Shown here in pieces: positions 8,293-16,067 of a DNA stretch of 30,265 bases. The position numbers were made by a program, and so were the translations under genes. The notes beneath the pieces were generated by a model. That model was not told where the DNA came from, ran no database searches, and was given only the letters and a program-made list of their open reading frames with translations. Source of the DNA: Cyanobium gracile_A (lineage in GTDB: Bacteria > Cyanobacteriota > Cyanobacteriia > PCC-6307 > Cyanobiaceae); NCBI RefSeq assembly GCF_034931305.1, contig NZ_JAYGHY010000030.1:1-30265 (forward strand), written 5' to 3'. Position 1 is the stretch's first letter, and every line of letters starts with the position of its first letter.

Positions 8293-9003
8293 GTGGGGGT
8301 GGGTCCCGGTGATCCGAACCTGCTCACCATCGCCGCGGTGCGCGCCATTGAATCCGCCCACACCGTGGCCTACCCGGTCGCCCGCGAAGGGGCCGTGGGC
8401 ATGGCGGCCAGCGTGGCCCAACCTTGGATCGTTCCGGGACAGCGGCAACTGCCTCTGGTGTTCCCGATGGTGGCGGCGGCCGAGCCCCGCCGGCAGGCCT
8501 GGCAGGACGCCGCCGACCGGCTGGCCGCCGAGGTGGCTGGCGGGCGGACGGTGGTGCTGCTCTGCGAAGGCGATGTGTCGCTGTTCGCCAGCAGCAGTTA
8601 TGTGTTGCTGGCCTTGCGGCAGCGACATCCCGCCCTGCCGGTGCGCCTGATCCCGGGCATCAGCGCCGTGGCCGCGGCCGCCGCCGCCGGTGCCTGGCCC
8701 CTGGCGCTGCAGCAGGAGGGGCTGTTGATCCGGCCCACCCCGGAGGCCCCTGCAGAGTTGGAGGAGCTGCTGGCCCAGGCGGCGGCCGGAGGATGGGTGC
8801 TGGCCCTGCTGAAGCTGGGGGGGCGCTGGCCCTGGGTGCGCCCCCTGCTGGCCGAGCGGGGTCTGCTGGCGGACGCGCTGTTTGCCCAGCGGGTGGGCTG
8901 GCCCGATCAGCAGCTCTGCCCGGCCGCCCAGGTGCCCGCCACCGAGGCCTCTTACTTCTCTCTGCTGCTGGTCCGGCAGGGGTGGCCGGCGGTGCTTCCA
9001 TGA
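8293..9003 (+). CDS. cobI: Precorrin-2 C20-methyltransferase
   Basis: The protein belongs to the tetrapyrrole methylase family and transfers a methyl group from S-adenosylmethionine to C20 of precorrin-2 in cobalamin (in cyanobacteria, pseudocobalamin) synthesis. Visible motifs are GVGPGDPNLLTI at the N-terminus, the CEGDVSLFASSSYV loop, and IPGISAVAAAAA. The start is uncertain. The conserved domain begins with LTLVGVGPGDP, but no ATG or TTG lies in frame just upstream. The nearest plausible start is the GTG at 8293, which clips about three residues of the first strand. The only in-frame ATG upstream (8065) lies inside mtnD and would add 76 unrelated residues. The stop is 28 nt before the DUF4079 start. 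Confidence 0.88.
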   Translation: MGVGPGDPNLLTIAAVRAIESAHTVAYPVAREGAVGMAASVAQPWIVPGQRQLPLVFPMVAAAEPRRQAWQDAADRLAAEVAGGRTVVLLCEGDVSLFASSSYVLLALRQRHPALPVRLIPGISAVAAAAAAGAWPLALQQEGLLIRPTPEAPAELEELLAQAAAGGWVLALLKLGGRWPWVRPLLAERGLLADALFAQRVGWPDQQLCPAAQVPATEASYFSLLLVRQGWPAVLP

Positions 9004-9031
9004 CCGTTCGCGTTTCGCCCTTCCCTTGCCG

Positions 9032-9676
9032 ATGCCCACCTTTGGGATGACAGCCAACGGCATGACCGCCACCGACTGGTTCGCCCTGCTGCACCCGGTG
9101 GTGATCATCCTGTTCGTCTACCCGGTGGTGGGCGCCACCATCCGGCTGGGGATCCTGGCGCGGGAACGACGCCTCGATATCAATCCCCTGCCGCCGACGG
9201 TGGGGGTGGAGCACACCGACCATGGCCGCTGGGTGACCTCGGGCGTGGTGGTGGCCGTGCTGGTCGCCATGGCGGCCACCTACGCCCGGGGCGGCGCCAG
9301 CGGCGGCGCCGCCCTGCTGCTGGCCGGAGTGGGCTGCCTGGTGAGCTGCGTGGCCCTGTGGCGGGCCAAGGGCGCCGGGCTGCGCGCCGGTTTCGCCCTG
9401 ATCTGCTGGCTGGGGCTGCTGACCCTGGGAAGCCAGCCCGCCCTGTGGCACCTGGGCCGCAGTCCCTTCGACGGCTCGGTGTGGGGGTCCCACTACTGGA
9501 GCGGGGTGCTGCTCTGCGGCCTGCTGCTGTTCGCCATGGCGGCCGCCCCCGAGACCCTGCGCTCTCCCCGGATGCGGCGGCTGCACGTCAGCGCCGCCTT
9601 CCTGACGGCCCTGCTGCTGGCGGTGCAGGCCATCAGCGGCAGCCGGGACCTGCTGGGCATGGCCCTGGGGCAGTGA
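9032..9676 (+). CDS. DUF4079 family membrane protein
   Basis: The 214-residue integral membrane protein resembles the DUF4079 family of cyanobacteria and plastid-bearing organisms, whose function is unknown. About five hydrophobic segments are visible: WFALLHPVVIILFVYPVVGA, VTSGVVVAVLVAMAAT, AALLLAGVGCLVSCVAL, SGVLLCGLLLFAMAAA and SAAFLTALLLAVQAISG. The conserved first-helix histidine (LLHP) and the HYWSG segment are family-like. Three Met codons (9032, 9047, 9062) could start it; I use the first because no Shine-Dalgarno favours another. The 3' end overlaps the dus gene on the opposite strand by 44 nt. Confidence 0.85.
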   Translation: MPTFGMTANGMTATDWFALLHPVVIILFVYPVVGATIRLGILARERRLDINPLPPTVGVEHTDHGRWVTSGVVVAVLVAMAATYARGGASGGAALLLAGVGCLVSCVALWRAKGAGLRAGFALICWLGLLTLGSQPALWHLGRSPFDGSVWGSHYWSGVLLCGLLLFAMAAAPETLRSPRMRRLHVSAAFLTALLLAVQAISGSRDLLGMALGQ

Positions 9677-10682
9677 TGTCCAGCTCCGCCCGGTGCAGCA
9701 GCTCCAGGGCGCGCTCCAGGCTGGGGGCGACCATCAGCTCACGGCGCAGCTGGGCCGCGCCGGCGAAGCCCTGGCAGGTCCAGCCGAGGTGCTTGCGGGC
9801 GATCAGCAGCCCCTGATCGCCGCGGGCGGCCACCAGCGCCTCCAGGTGCTCCCTGGCCAGGGCGATGCGGGCGCGGCTGTCGGGCTCACTGGGCAGTGGC
9901 CGGCCGGCGAGGGCCGCGGCGATGCGCCCCACCAGCCAGGGGCGCCCCAGGCTGCCCCGTCCCACCATCACCCCGTCGGCACCGGTGATGGCCAGGCAGC
10001 GCAGGGCGTCTTCCGGGCTGGTGATGTCGCCGTTGGCGATCAACGGAATCCGCAGGGCCGCCTTCACCTGGCCGATCGCGTCCCAGTCGGCTTTGCCTGA
10101 GAACCCCTGCTCCCGGGTGCGGCCGTGCAGGGTCAGGGCGCGGGCGCCGGCGTTCTGCAGGGCCATGGCGAAGCCCACTGGATCGGCACTGGCGCCGCAC
10201 CAGCCCAGCCGGGTCTTCACCGTCACCGGCACCCGCACCGCCGCCGCCACCGCCGCGACGATCCGCAGGGCCAGGTCGGGCTGGCGCAGCAGGCCACTGC
10301 CGCCCCCCTTGCGGGCGATCTTGCGCACCGGACAGCCCATGTTGATGTCGATCAGCCAGGCCCCGGCGGCCTCGGCCCGGCGGGCCGCCTCGGCCATGGC
10401 TTCGGGCCGGTGGTCGAACAGCTGCACCCCGACGGGACCAGGATCCTGATCAAGGGCGGCCATCTTGGCGCCGCCGTGGCCCAGCTCCAGGGCCGTGGCA
10501 TTCACCATCTCCGTGAACAGGAGCGCCTCGGGGGCCCAGCGGCGCACCAGGGCGCGGAAAATCCCGTCGCTCACGCCTGCCAGGGGCGATTGCAGCACCC
10601 GGCAGGTGAGCAGCCTGTCGGTGCCGTTGCCGTCCAGGCGCAGGGGGCCGGTGGGGCAGGGGTGGCCGGTGGGAGTGGGCAT
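9633..10682 (-). CDS. dusB: tRNA-dihydrouridine synthase (DusB type)
   Basis: The 349-residue flavoenzyme reduces specific uridines in tRNA D-loops to dihydrouridine using FMN and NADPH. The TIM-barrel signatures are present: LQSPLAGVSDG at the N-terminus, the catalytic cysteine in DINMGCPVRKI, VKTRLGW, LTLHGRTREQGFSGKADW, and the phosphate-binding IANGDITSPEDA and GADGVMVGRGSLGRPWL. The first 28 residues precede the conserved VLQSPLAG and include a Pro-rich stretch; a GTG at the Val29 codon (10598) is an alternative start. The start is 17 nt from the divergent DUF1823 start, and the 3' end overlaps the DUF4079 gene by 44 nt. The DusB subgroup is inferred; the family is certain. Confidence 0.93.
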   Translation of the reverse strand: MPTPTGHPCPTGPLRLDGNGTDRLLTCRVLQSPLAGVSDGIFRALVRRWAPEALLFTEMVNATALELGHGGAKMAALDQDPGPVGVQLFDHRPEAMAEAARRAEAAGAWLIDINMGCPVRKIARKGGGSGLLRQPDLALRIVAAVAAAVRVPVTVKTRLGWCGASADPVGFAMALQNAGARALTLHGRTREQGFSGKADWDAIGQVKAALRIPLIANGDITSPEDALRCLAITGADGVMVGRGSLGRPWLVGRIAAALAGRPLPSEPDSRARIALAREHLEALVAARGDQGLLIARKHLGWTCQGFAGAAQLRRELMVAPSLERALELLHRAELDITAPGPCPAGPGCR

Positions 10683-10699
10683 GCTGGGAGCAGTCTCGG

Positions 10700-11218
10700 A
10701 TGCCCATCGCCGCTTTGGACGCCGCCGCCGCCACCGCCTCCTCCCCGGAGCCCGACGCCGCCCCTGGGCCGTTTCCGCTCAGCCGCGCCCTTCTCGAAGC
10801 GGTGCTGGCCGACCGCACCAGCGATCGCTTCGTGTGCCAGCTGGTCTGGCCGCGGCTGGGCTACCGCCCCGACGCCGAGGGCCACCGCTGGCAGGCCGGA
10901 GCCGACACCCCGCCCGCCTGGGCCGAGGCTTTTCCCCAGGCGCCGGAGCTGATCGCCGAGCGACCGGCGAGCGTGCGGCTCACACGCTCGATTCCCCCCG
11001 AGCACAAGCAGCTGCTCAAGCAGCAGCTGGGCTTCGCCGGCTATCGCATCGGCGGGCTCTATCCCCGCCGCACCCGGCGGGCCACGGCGGTGAACTGGTT
11101 GCTGGCCTACCTGGCCGAGCGGGGCCAACCTCTGCCCGAGGAGGGCCCGCTGCCGCCGCTCCTGGATCCGCCCATGGACCCGGTGGCCGGCCATCCTGGG
11201 GATCTGCCGGTGGGTTGA
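10700..11218 (+). CDS. DUF1823 family protein
   Basis: The 172-residue soluble protein resembles DUF1823, a small family known mainly from cyanobacteria and plants, without an assigned function. The conserved core runs from about residue 25 (PLSRALLEAVLADRTSDRF) through VWPRLGYRP, SVRLTRSIPPEHKQLLK, and YRIGGLYPRRTRRATAVNWLLAYL. The first 24 residues are Ala/Pro-rich and poorly constrained, so a later start is possible. No signal peptide or membrane helix is seen. The gene is divergent from dusB with only 17 nt between the start codons, leaving no room for separate full promoters outside coding sequence. Confidence 0.85.
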   Translation: MPIAALDAAAATASSPEPDAAPGPFPLSRALLEAVLADRTSDRFVCQLVWPRLGYRPDAEGHRWQAGADTPPAWAEAFPQAPELIAERPASVRLTRSIPPEHKQLLKQQLGFAGYRIGGLYPRRTRRATAVNWLLAYLAERGQPLPEEGPLPPLLDPPMDPVAGHPGDLPVG

Positions 11219-11275
11219 TTCGTCGGTCGCTCTGTAGGGTCTAAGTCACGCATCCGTCATAAGGAATAAGTCAGA

Positions 11276-12640
11276 TTGGCGCTCCCAGTCGTTGCCGTGA
11301 TCGGCCGCCCCAACGTGGGCAAGTCCACCCTGGTCAACAGGCTGTGCCGCAGCCGTGAGGCCATCGTTCACGACCAGCCCGGTGTCACCAGGGACCGCAC
11401 CTACCAGGAGGGCTTCTGGGGCGACCGCATCTTCCGGGTGGTGGACACCGGCGGTCTGGTGTTCGATGACGACAGCGAATTCCTGCCTGAGATCCGCGAG
11501 CAGGCCAACCTGGCCCTGGCCGAGGCGTCGGTGGCCGTGGTGATCGTCGATGGCCAGCAGGGGGTCACCGCCGCCGATGAATCCATCGCCGAATGGCTGC
11601 GGGGCCAGGCCGTTCCGGTGCTGCTCGGGGTGAACAAGTGCGAGTCCCCCGACCAGGGCCTGGCCATGGCGGCCGACTTCTGGGGCCTGGGCCTTGGCGA
11701 ACCCCATCCGATCTCCGCCATCCACGGCGCCGGCACCGGTGAGCTGCTCGACCGGGTGATCAGTTTTCTGCCGGCCACCACAGAAACCGATGAGGCTGAG
11801 CCAATCCAGCTGGCGATCATCGGCCGCCCCAACGTCGGCAAGTCCAGCCTGCTGAATGCCATCTGCGGCGAGAACCGGGCCATCGTCAGCCCGATCCGCG
11901 GCACCACCCGCGACACCATCGACACGACCCTGGAACGGGAGGGCCTCACCTGGAAGCTGGTCGACACCGCCGGCATCCGGCGGCGCCGGAGCGTCGATTA
12001 CGGCCCGGAATACTTCGGCATCACCCGCAGCTTCAAGGCGATCGAGCGCAGCGATGTCTGTGTGCTGGTGATCGATGCCCTCGACGGGGTCACCGAGCAG
12101 GACCAGCGCCTGGCGGGCCGCATCGAAGAAGACGGCCGCGCCTGTGCGGTGGTCGTCAACAAGTGGGACGCCATCGAAAAGGACAGCCACACCATGAGCG
12201 CCATGGAGAAGGAGCTGCGCGCCAAGCTCTACTTCCTCGACTGGGCACCGATGCTGTTCACCTCCGCCCTCACCGGCCAGCGGGTGGAGAGCATCTTCGC
12301 CATCGCTGCGGTGGCCGTGGAGCAGCACCGCCGCCGGGTGAGCACCTCGGTGGTGAACGAAGTCCTGCAGGAAGCCCTGCGCTGGCGTTCGCCACCCACC
12401 ACCCGCGGCGGCCGCCAGGGCCGGCTCTACTACGGCACCCAGGTGGCGACACGTCCCCCCAGCTTCACCCTGTTCGTCAACGATCCAAAGCTCTTCGGCG
12501 ACACCTACCGCCGCTATGTCGAGCGCCAGATCCGTGAGGCCCTGGGCTTCGAGGGATCGCCGGTGCGTCTGTTCTGGCGCGGCAAGCAGCAGCGCGATGC
12601 TGAGAAGGAGCAGGCCCGCCATCAGAGCCGGGGCGGCTGA
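11276..12640 (+). CDS. der: Ribosome assembly GTPase Der (EngA), TTG start
   Basis: The 454-residue double GTPase functions in 50S ribosomal subunit maturation. The first G domain has GRPNVGKST (about residues 9-17) and DTGGL; its G4 motif reads NKCE instead of the usual NKxD. The second has GRPNVGKSS (from residue 183), DTAGIRRR and NKWD. A C-terminal KH-like domain follows, with GTQVATRPPSFTLFVND and RLFWRGK at the end. The start codon is TTG at 11276, preceded by AAGGA (11261-11265) 10 nt away; no ATG or GTG lies nearer the conserved VVAVIGRPNVG. It leads a plus-strand cluster with ecfT, pipX, pipY, sepF and proC. Confidence 0.97.
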   Translation: MALPVVAVIGRPNVGKSTLVNRLCRSREAIVHDQPGVTRDRTYQEGFWGDRIFRVVDTGGLVFDDDSEFLPEIREQANLALAEASVAVVIVDGQQGVTAADESIAEWLRGQAVPVLLGVNKCESPDQGLAMAADFWGLGLGEPHPISAIHGAGTGELLDRVISFLPATTETDEAEPIQLAIIGRPNVGKSSLLNAICGENRAIVSPIRGTTRDTIDTTLEREGLTWKLVDTAGIRRRRSVDYGPEYFGITRSFKAIERSDVCVLVIDALDGVTEQDQRLAGRIEEDGRACAVVVNKWDAIEKDSHTMSAMEKELRAKLYFLDWAPMLFTSALTGQRVESIFAIAAVAVEQHRRRVSTSVVNEVLQEALRWRSPPTTRGGRQGRLYYGTQVATRPPSFTLFVNDPKLFGDTYRRYVERQIREALGFEGSPVRLFWRGKQQRDAEKEQARHQSRGG

Positions 12641-12666
12641 CGTCGATGCTGGGGGGCCTGGCCTGA

Positions 12667-13620
12667 ATGGACTGGTTGCGGCAACTGCCGATCGGGCAGT
12701 ACGTCGATGACGGTGATGCTGGCCGCGAGCGCAGCGGCAGCTGGCTGAAGCGGCTCGACCCGCGGGTGAAGCTGGTCTGGACGGTGGCGTTCCTGGTGAC
12801 GCCGATCCTCGCCGGTCCGCTGTGGCGTCTGGGGCTGGTGGGTCTGTTGTTGCTGATCACCGCTGTCAGCGGCCTGCCCTGGCGCCTCTGGCGGCAGAGC
12901 CTGCCGCTGCTGCTCGCCCTGGCGCTGCTGGTGGGGCTGCTGAGCGCCCTGTTGCCGGCCGCCGGGGGGGCGCCGGCCAGCCTCCAGCGTCCCCCCAGTG
13001 AGCTGCGATTGGTCCCCGGATCTCCCGGCGCCCCACCCCCATCGCGGGCCGGCCTGTCCTGGGAGCTGGTGCGCTGGGGCCCCGTGATGGCCGGTCCCCT
13101 GGAGCTGGGCCCCCTGGTGGTGACCCGCCGCTCCGCCGAACTCGGCATCAATGGCGCCACCCTGCTGTTCACCGTCATCCACAGCGCCAACCTGCTGCTG
13201 CTCTCCACCCCGCCCGAGGAGCTGGTCTGGACCATCGCCTGGTGGTTGGCTCCCCTCAAGGCGCTGGGCTGGCCCGTGGAGCGCCTGGGCTTCACCCTGC
13301 TGTTGTCGCTGCGCTTTCTGCCCCTGGTGCAGGAGGAGCTGCAGAACCTGCTGCGCTCGATCGCCACCCGGGCGGTAAACCTGCGACGGCTGGGCTGGAA
13401 GGCCAGTCTCGGACTGGTGCTGGCCGTGGGGGAGCGGCTGCTGGCCAACGTGCTGCTGCGCTCCGAGCAGGGGGCCGAAGCCCTGATGGCACGCGGCGGA
13501 CTGTGGCTCCCCCCCGACCGCCTGCACCAGCCGGCGGCCAGCCCCACCGGCGCCAGCCTGGCGGCGGTGCTGGCCCTGGCGGTGCTGCTGGCGCTGCGCT
13601 GGAAAGTCGGTGCCCTTTAA
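12667..13620 (+). CDS. Energy-coupling factor transporter T subunit (CbiQ/EcfT family)
   Basis: The 317-residue membrane protein belongs to the EcfT/CbiQ family, the transmembrane coupling subunit of ECF-type vitamin and metal importers. About five membrane segments are visible (around residues 38-80, 76-100, 160-185, 205-225 and 295-312). The coupling helix motif is present as EALMARGGLW (Ala-Arg-Gly), the site that contacts the ATPase. A Pro-rich insert lies around residues 100-135. No ATPase (EcfA) or substrate-binding (EcfS) genes are adjacent, so the substrate cannot be inferred. The start is 26 nt after the der stop, and the last bases run into the region before the pipX start. Confidence 0.88.
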   Translation: MDWLRQLPIGQYVDDGDAGRERSGSWLKRLDPRVKLVWTVAFLVTPILAGPLWRLGLVGLLLLITAVSGLPWRLWRQSLPLLLALALLVGLLSALLPAAGGAPASLQRPPSELRLVPGSPGAPPPSRAGLSWELVRWGPVMAGPLELGPLVVTRRSAELGINGATLLFTVIHSANLLLLSTPPEELVWTIAWWLAPLKALGWPVERLGFTLLLSLRFLPLVQEELQNLLRSIATRAVNLRRLGWKASLGLVLAVGERLLANVLLRSEQGAEALMARGGLWLPPDRLHQPAASPTGASLAAVLALAVLLALRWKVGAL

Positions 13621-13642
13621 TGGCCCCAGCCAGCAGGGAGAC

Positions 13643-13909
13643 GTGAGCACGGAGCGCTATCTGAACCACCCCACGTTCGGGATGCTCTATCGGGTAGCGC
13701 CGGTGGCCGAAAGCCGCGATCTTTACGCCACCCTTTACGCCCAGCGCATCTTCTTTCTGGTGACACTCCAGGAGCGGGGGGCCCATTTCGAGGTGATCCC
13801 CCTGATGGACGCCCGTCACTTCGCCGAACAGAACCTGGCCCGCTGCCGCCGTGAGGGGCCTGAAGCCCAGGCCCGCTGGCGCCAGCTCTTCGACCAGACC
13901 TTCATCTGA
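13643..13909 (+). CDS. pipX: PII-interacting protein PipX
   Basis: The 88-residue protein is the co-activator that links PII (GlnB) to NtcA: it binds NtcA to activate nitrogen-assimilation genes when 2-oxoglutarate is high and is sequestered by PII when it is low. The sequence has the Tudor-like N-terminal domain with ERYLNHPTFGMLYRV, TLYAQRIFFLVTLQERG and FEVIPLMDAR, then two C-terminal helices ending FDQTFI. I use the GTG at 13643 because it aligns with the usual start just before YLNHPTFG; GTG at 13610 would add 11 residues and overlap ecfT. The stop shares one base with the pipY start (TGATG), as in other cyanobacteria where the two are co-transcribed. Confidence 0.95.
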   Translation: MSTERYLNHPTFGMLYRVAPVAESRDLYATLYAQRIFFLVTLQERGAHFEVIPLMDARHFAEQNLARCRREGPEAQARWRQLFDQTFI

Positions 13910-14595
13910 TGGCGGAGGCGTCGCCGGAGGCGGCCGACCTGGTGGGCTCCAGCCTGGAGCAGAGGCTTGAGGCCTTTCAGGCGGCGTTGCCTGCCACCAC
14001 CCGGCTGCTGGCGGTGTCCAAGGGCCATCCGGCCGATCTGGTGCGTCAGGCGGCGGCCCTGGGCCAGCGAAGCTTCGGGGAGAGCCGGTTGCAGGAAGCC
14101 ATCGCCAAGCAGGAGGCCCTGGCTGACCTGCCCGATCTCGACTGGCATTTCATCGGCCGGCTGCAGGCCAACAAGGCCCGCGCCGTGCTGCGCCGCTTCG
14201 GCACGATTCATTCCGTCGACAGCCTGGAGCTGGCCTGGCGGCTGCAGCGGATCGCCGCCGAGGAAGGATTGGCCCCAGGGATCCTGCTGCAGGTGAAGTT
14301 TCGCCCCGACCCGGCCAAGACCGGTTTCGACCCCGCCGAGGTGCGCGCCCTGGGGGCCGACCTGGGGCACCTGCAGCCCCTGCGCTGTCTTGGACTGATG
14401 ACCATCGCCCCGTTGGGACTCACCCCTGAGGCCCGCCTGGCGCTGTTCCGGGACTGCCGTGCTCTGGCCGATGCCCTGGGGCTCCACGACTGCTCGATGG
14501 GGATGAGCGGCGACTGGCGCGAGGCCGTGACGGCCGGCAGCACCTGGGTGCGCCTCGGCAGTGTTCTGTTCGGAAGTCGCCCAATCCAGCCATGA
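13909..14595 (+). CDS. pipY: PipY, YggS/PROSC-family PLP homeostasis protein
   Basis: The 228-residue protein belongs to the COG0325 pyridoxal phosphate-binding family, which maintains vitamin B6 and amino-acid/keto-acid balance. It folds as a single TIM barrel; the cofactor lysine is Lys38 in LLAVSKGHP. Other signatures are FGESRLQEA (usual FGENxxQE, with Ser for Asn), WHFIGRLQANKAR, GLMTIAP and the C-terminal MGMSGDWREAVTAGSTWVRLGSVLFG phosphate site. It overlaps pipX by 1 nt and its stop overlaps an ATG (14592) in the sepF frame by 4 nt. Co-occurrence with pipX is a cyanobacterial hallmark. Confidence 0.95.
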   Translation: MAEASPEAADLVGSSLEQRLEAFQAALPATTRLLAVSKGHPADLVRQAAALGQRSFGESRLQEAIAKQEALADLPDLDWHFIGRLQANKARAVLRRFGTIHSVDSLELAWRLQRIAAEEGLAPGILLQVKFRPDPAKTGFDPAEVRALGADLGHLQPLRCLGLMTIAPLGLTPEARLALFRDCRALADALGLHDCSMGMSGDWREAVTAGSTWVRLGSVLFGSRPIQP

Positions 14596-14669
14596 AAGGG
14601 CGTTCGGATCTTGCCGGCTCGGATGTGGGACGCTATTCAAGGCCAAGCATCCTTCCCGAGGTCGACTCC

Positions 14670-15242
14670 GTGTCGTTGTTCTCCCGCCTGCGTGCCGTCG
14701 TCTCCGGTGACGACTATCTCGATGGCGACTTCGACGACGAACTCGACTACGACCCCGGTGACACCACCACCAGCACCAGCGCCGCTTCCTCGGCCATCAG
14801 AAACCCCGGAGCCCTGGCTCTGAGCACCGATTTCTCCACCGACGATCCCTTTGCCGGAACCAACGTCATCGGCATGCCTGGGATCACCAGTGCCGTGGCC
14901 GAGGTGTGCCTGATGGAACCGCGCAGCTTCGACGAAATGCCCCGGGCGATTCAGGCCCTCAGGGAGCGCAAGACCGTCATCCTCAACCTCACGATGATGG
15001 AGCCGGATCAGGCACAGCGCGCCGTTGATTTCGTGGCCGGTGGCACCTTCGCCATCGACGGTCACCAGGAACGGGTGGGCGAGAGCATCTTCCTGTTCGC
15101 CCCCAGCTGCGTCACGGTCACCACCGCCGGTGGTGAGGATGCGGCCTCCCCCACCGTGGTCTCCGGGCGCACCGGCCCGGTCGACGACCAGCAGGACGCC
15201 GCCCCCAGCCCCGCCTGGGGCCGTTCGGATGCCATGGTCTGA
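14670..15242 (+). CDS. sepF: Cell division protein SepF (Cdv2/YlmF)
   Basis: The 190-residue protein anchors and bundles FtsZ at the division site. It has a short N-terminal amphipathic membrane helix (SLFSRLRAVVSG), an acidic linker rich in Asp and Thr/Ser (about 15-75), and the conserved SepF core with EVCLMEPRSFDEMPRAI, KTVILNLTMMEPDQAQRAVDF and GESIFLFAPSCV. A disordered tail follows. I choose GTG 14670 because the membrane helix must be N-terminal and GAGG lies 8 nt upstream. An ATG at 14592 overlaps the pipY stop (ATGA) and would add 26 residues. The 3' end overlaps proC by 14 nt. Confidence 0.93.
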   Translation: MSLFSRLRAVVSGDDYLDGDFDDELDYDPGDTTTSTSAASSAIRNPGALALSTDFSTDDPFAGTNVIGMPGITSAVAEVCLMEPRSFDEMPRAIQALRERKTVILNLTMMEPDQAQRAVDFVAGGTFAIDGHQERVGESIFLFAPSCVTVTTAGGEDAASPTVVSGRTGPVDDQQDAAPSPAWGRSDAMV

Positions 15243-16047
15243 GACCTTCGGGGTGGTGGGCCTGGGCCGGATGGCCCGGGCCCTGCTCCTGCCCTTGCTG
15301 GACAGCGGTCTGGTCGAGCGCTCCGCTGTGCGGGCGGCGGTGGCCACGGAGGCCTCTGCCCAGACGCTGGCAGGCGAACTCGGCCTTCAGGTCTCCACCG
15401 ACGCGGCCCGGGCCTGGTCAGCTCCGGTGGTGCTGCTGGCGGTCAAGCCCCAGCAGATCGAAGCGGTGGCCCCTGCAGCGGCCCAAGCCCTGTCGGCGGC
15501 CGCACCTGCCCACGAGCCCCTGCTGATCTCGGTGCTGGCGGGGGTGCCGCTCTGGCGGCTTCAGGCCCTTTTCCCGGGGCGGGCCTGCGTGCGGGCCGTC
15601 CCCAACACCCCGGCCCTGGTGCGGTCTGGCCTCACCGGCCTGAGCTGGGGTGAGGGGGTCGGCGAGGCCCGACGCGGGGAGGTGCGCCAGTTGTTTGCCC
15701 AGGTGGGGGAGGTGCTCGAGCTGCCCGAGCCCCAGCTCGATCCCTTCCTGGCCCTCACCTCCTCGGGTCCCGCCTTCCTGGCCCTGGTGGCCGAATCCAT
15801 GGCCGACGGGGCGGTGGCGGCGGGCCTGCCCCGGCCCCTGGCCAGCCACCTGGCCCACCGCACGATGGCGGGCACGGCGGCCCTGCTGCAGGGCCAGGAG
15901 CTGCACCCCGGTGAGCTCAAGGACATGGTGACCAGCCCCGCCGGCACCACGGCAGCCGGCCTGCGGGAACTGGAGCGGGCTGGCCTGCGTTCGGCCCTGA
16001 TCGAAGCGGTGCTGGCTGCGGCGGAGCGCAGCCGGCAACTGGCCTGA
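15229..16047 (+). CDS. proC: Pyrroline-5-carboxylate reductase
   Basis: The 272-residue enzyme reduces 1-pyrroline-5-carboxylate to proline with NAD(P)H. Motifs are the Rossmann loop VVGLGRMARALL, AVKPQQIE, VRAVPNTPALV, LTSSGPAFLALVAE, and the C-terminal HPGELKDMVTSPAGTTAAGL signature. The ATG at 15229 lies inside the end of sepF and is followed closely by the Rossmann strand, so an overlap of 14 nt is real. The sepF-proC linkage recurs in cyanobacteria and Gram-positive bacteria. It is the last gene of the plus-strand cluster; the next gene converges 20 nt away. Confidence 0.96.
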   Translation: MPWSETFGVVGLGRMARALLLPLLDSGLVERSAVRAAVATEASAQTLAGELGLQVSTDAARAWSAPVVLLAVKPQQIEAVAPAAAQALSAAAPAHEPLLISVLAGVPLWRLQALFPGRACVRAVPNTPALVRSGLTGLSWGEGVGEARRGEVRQLFAQVGEVLELPEPQLDPFLALTSSGPAFLALVAESMADGAVAAGLPRPLASHLAHRTMAGTAALLQGQELHPGELKDMVTSPAGTTAAGLRELERAGLRSALIEAVLAAAERSRQLA

Positions 16048-16067
16048 GTTGCCGCACCCCATCCCAT

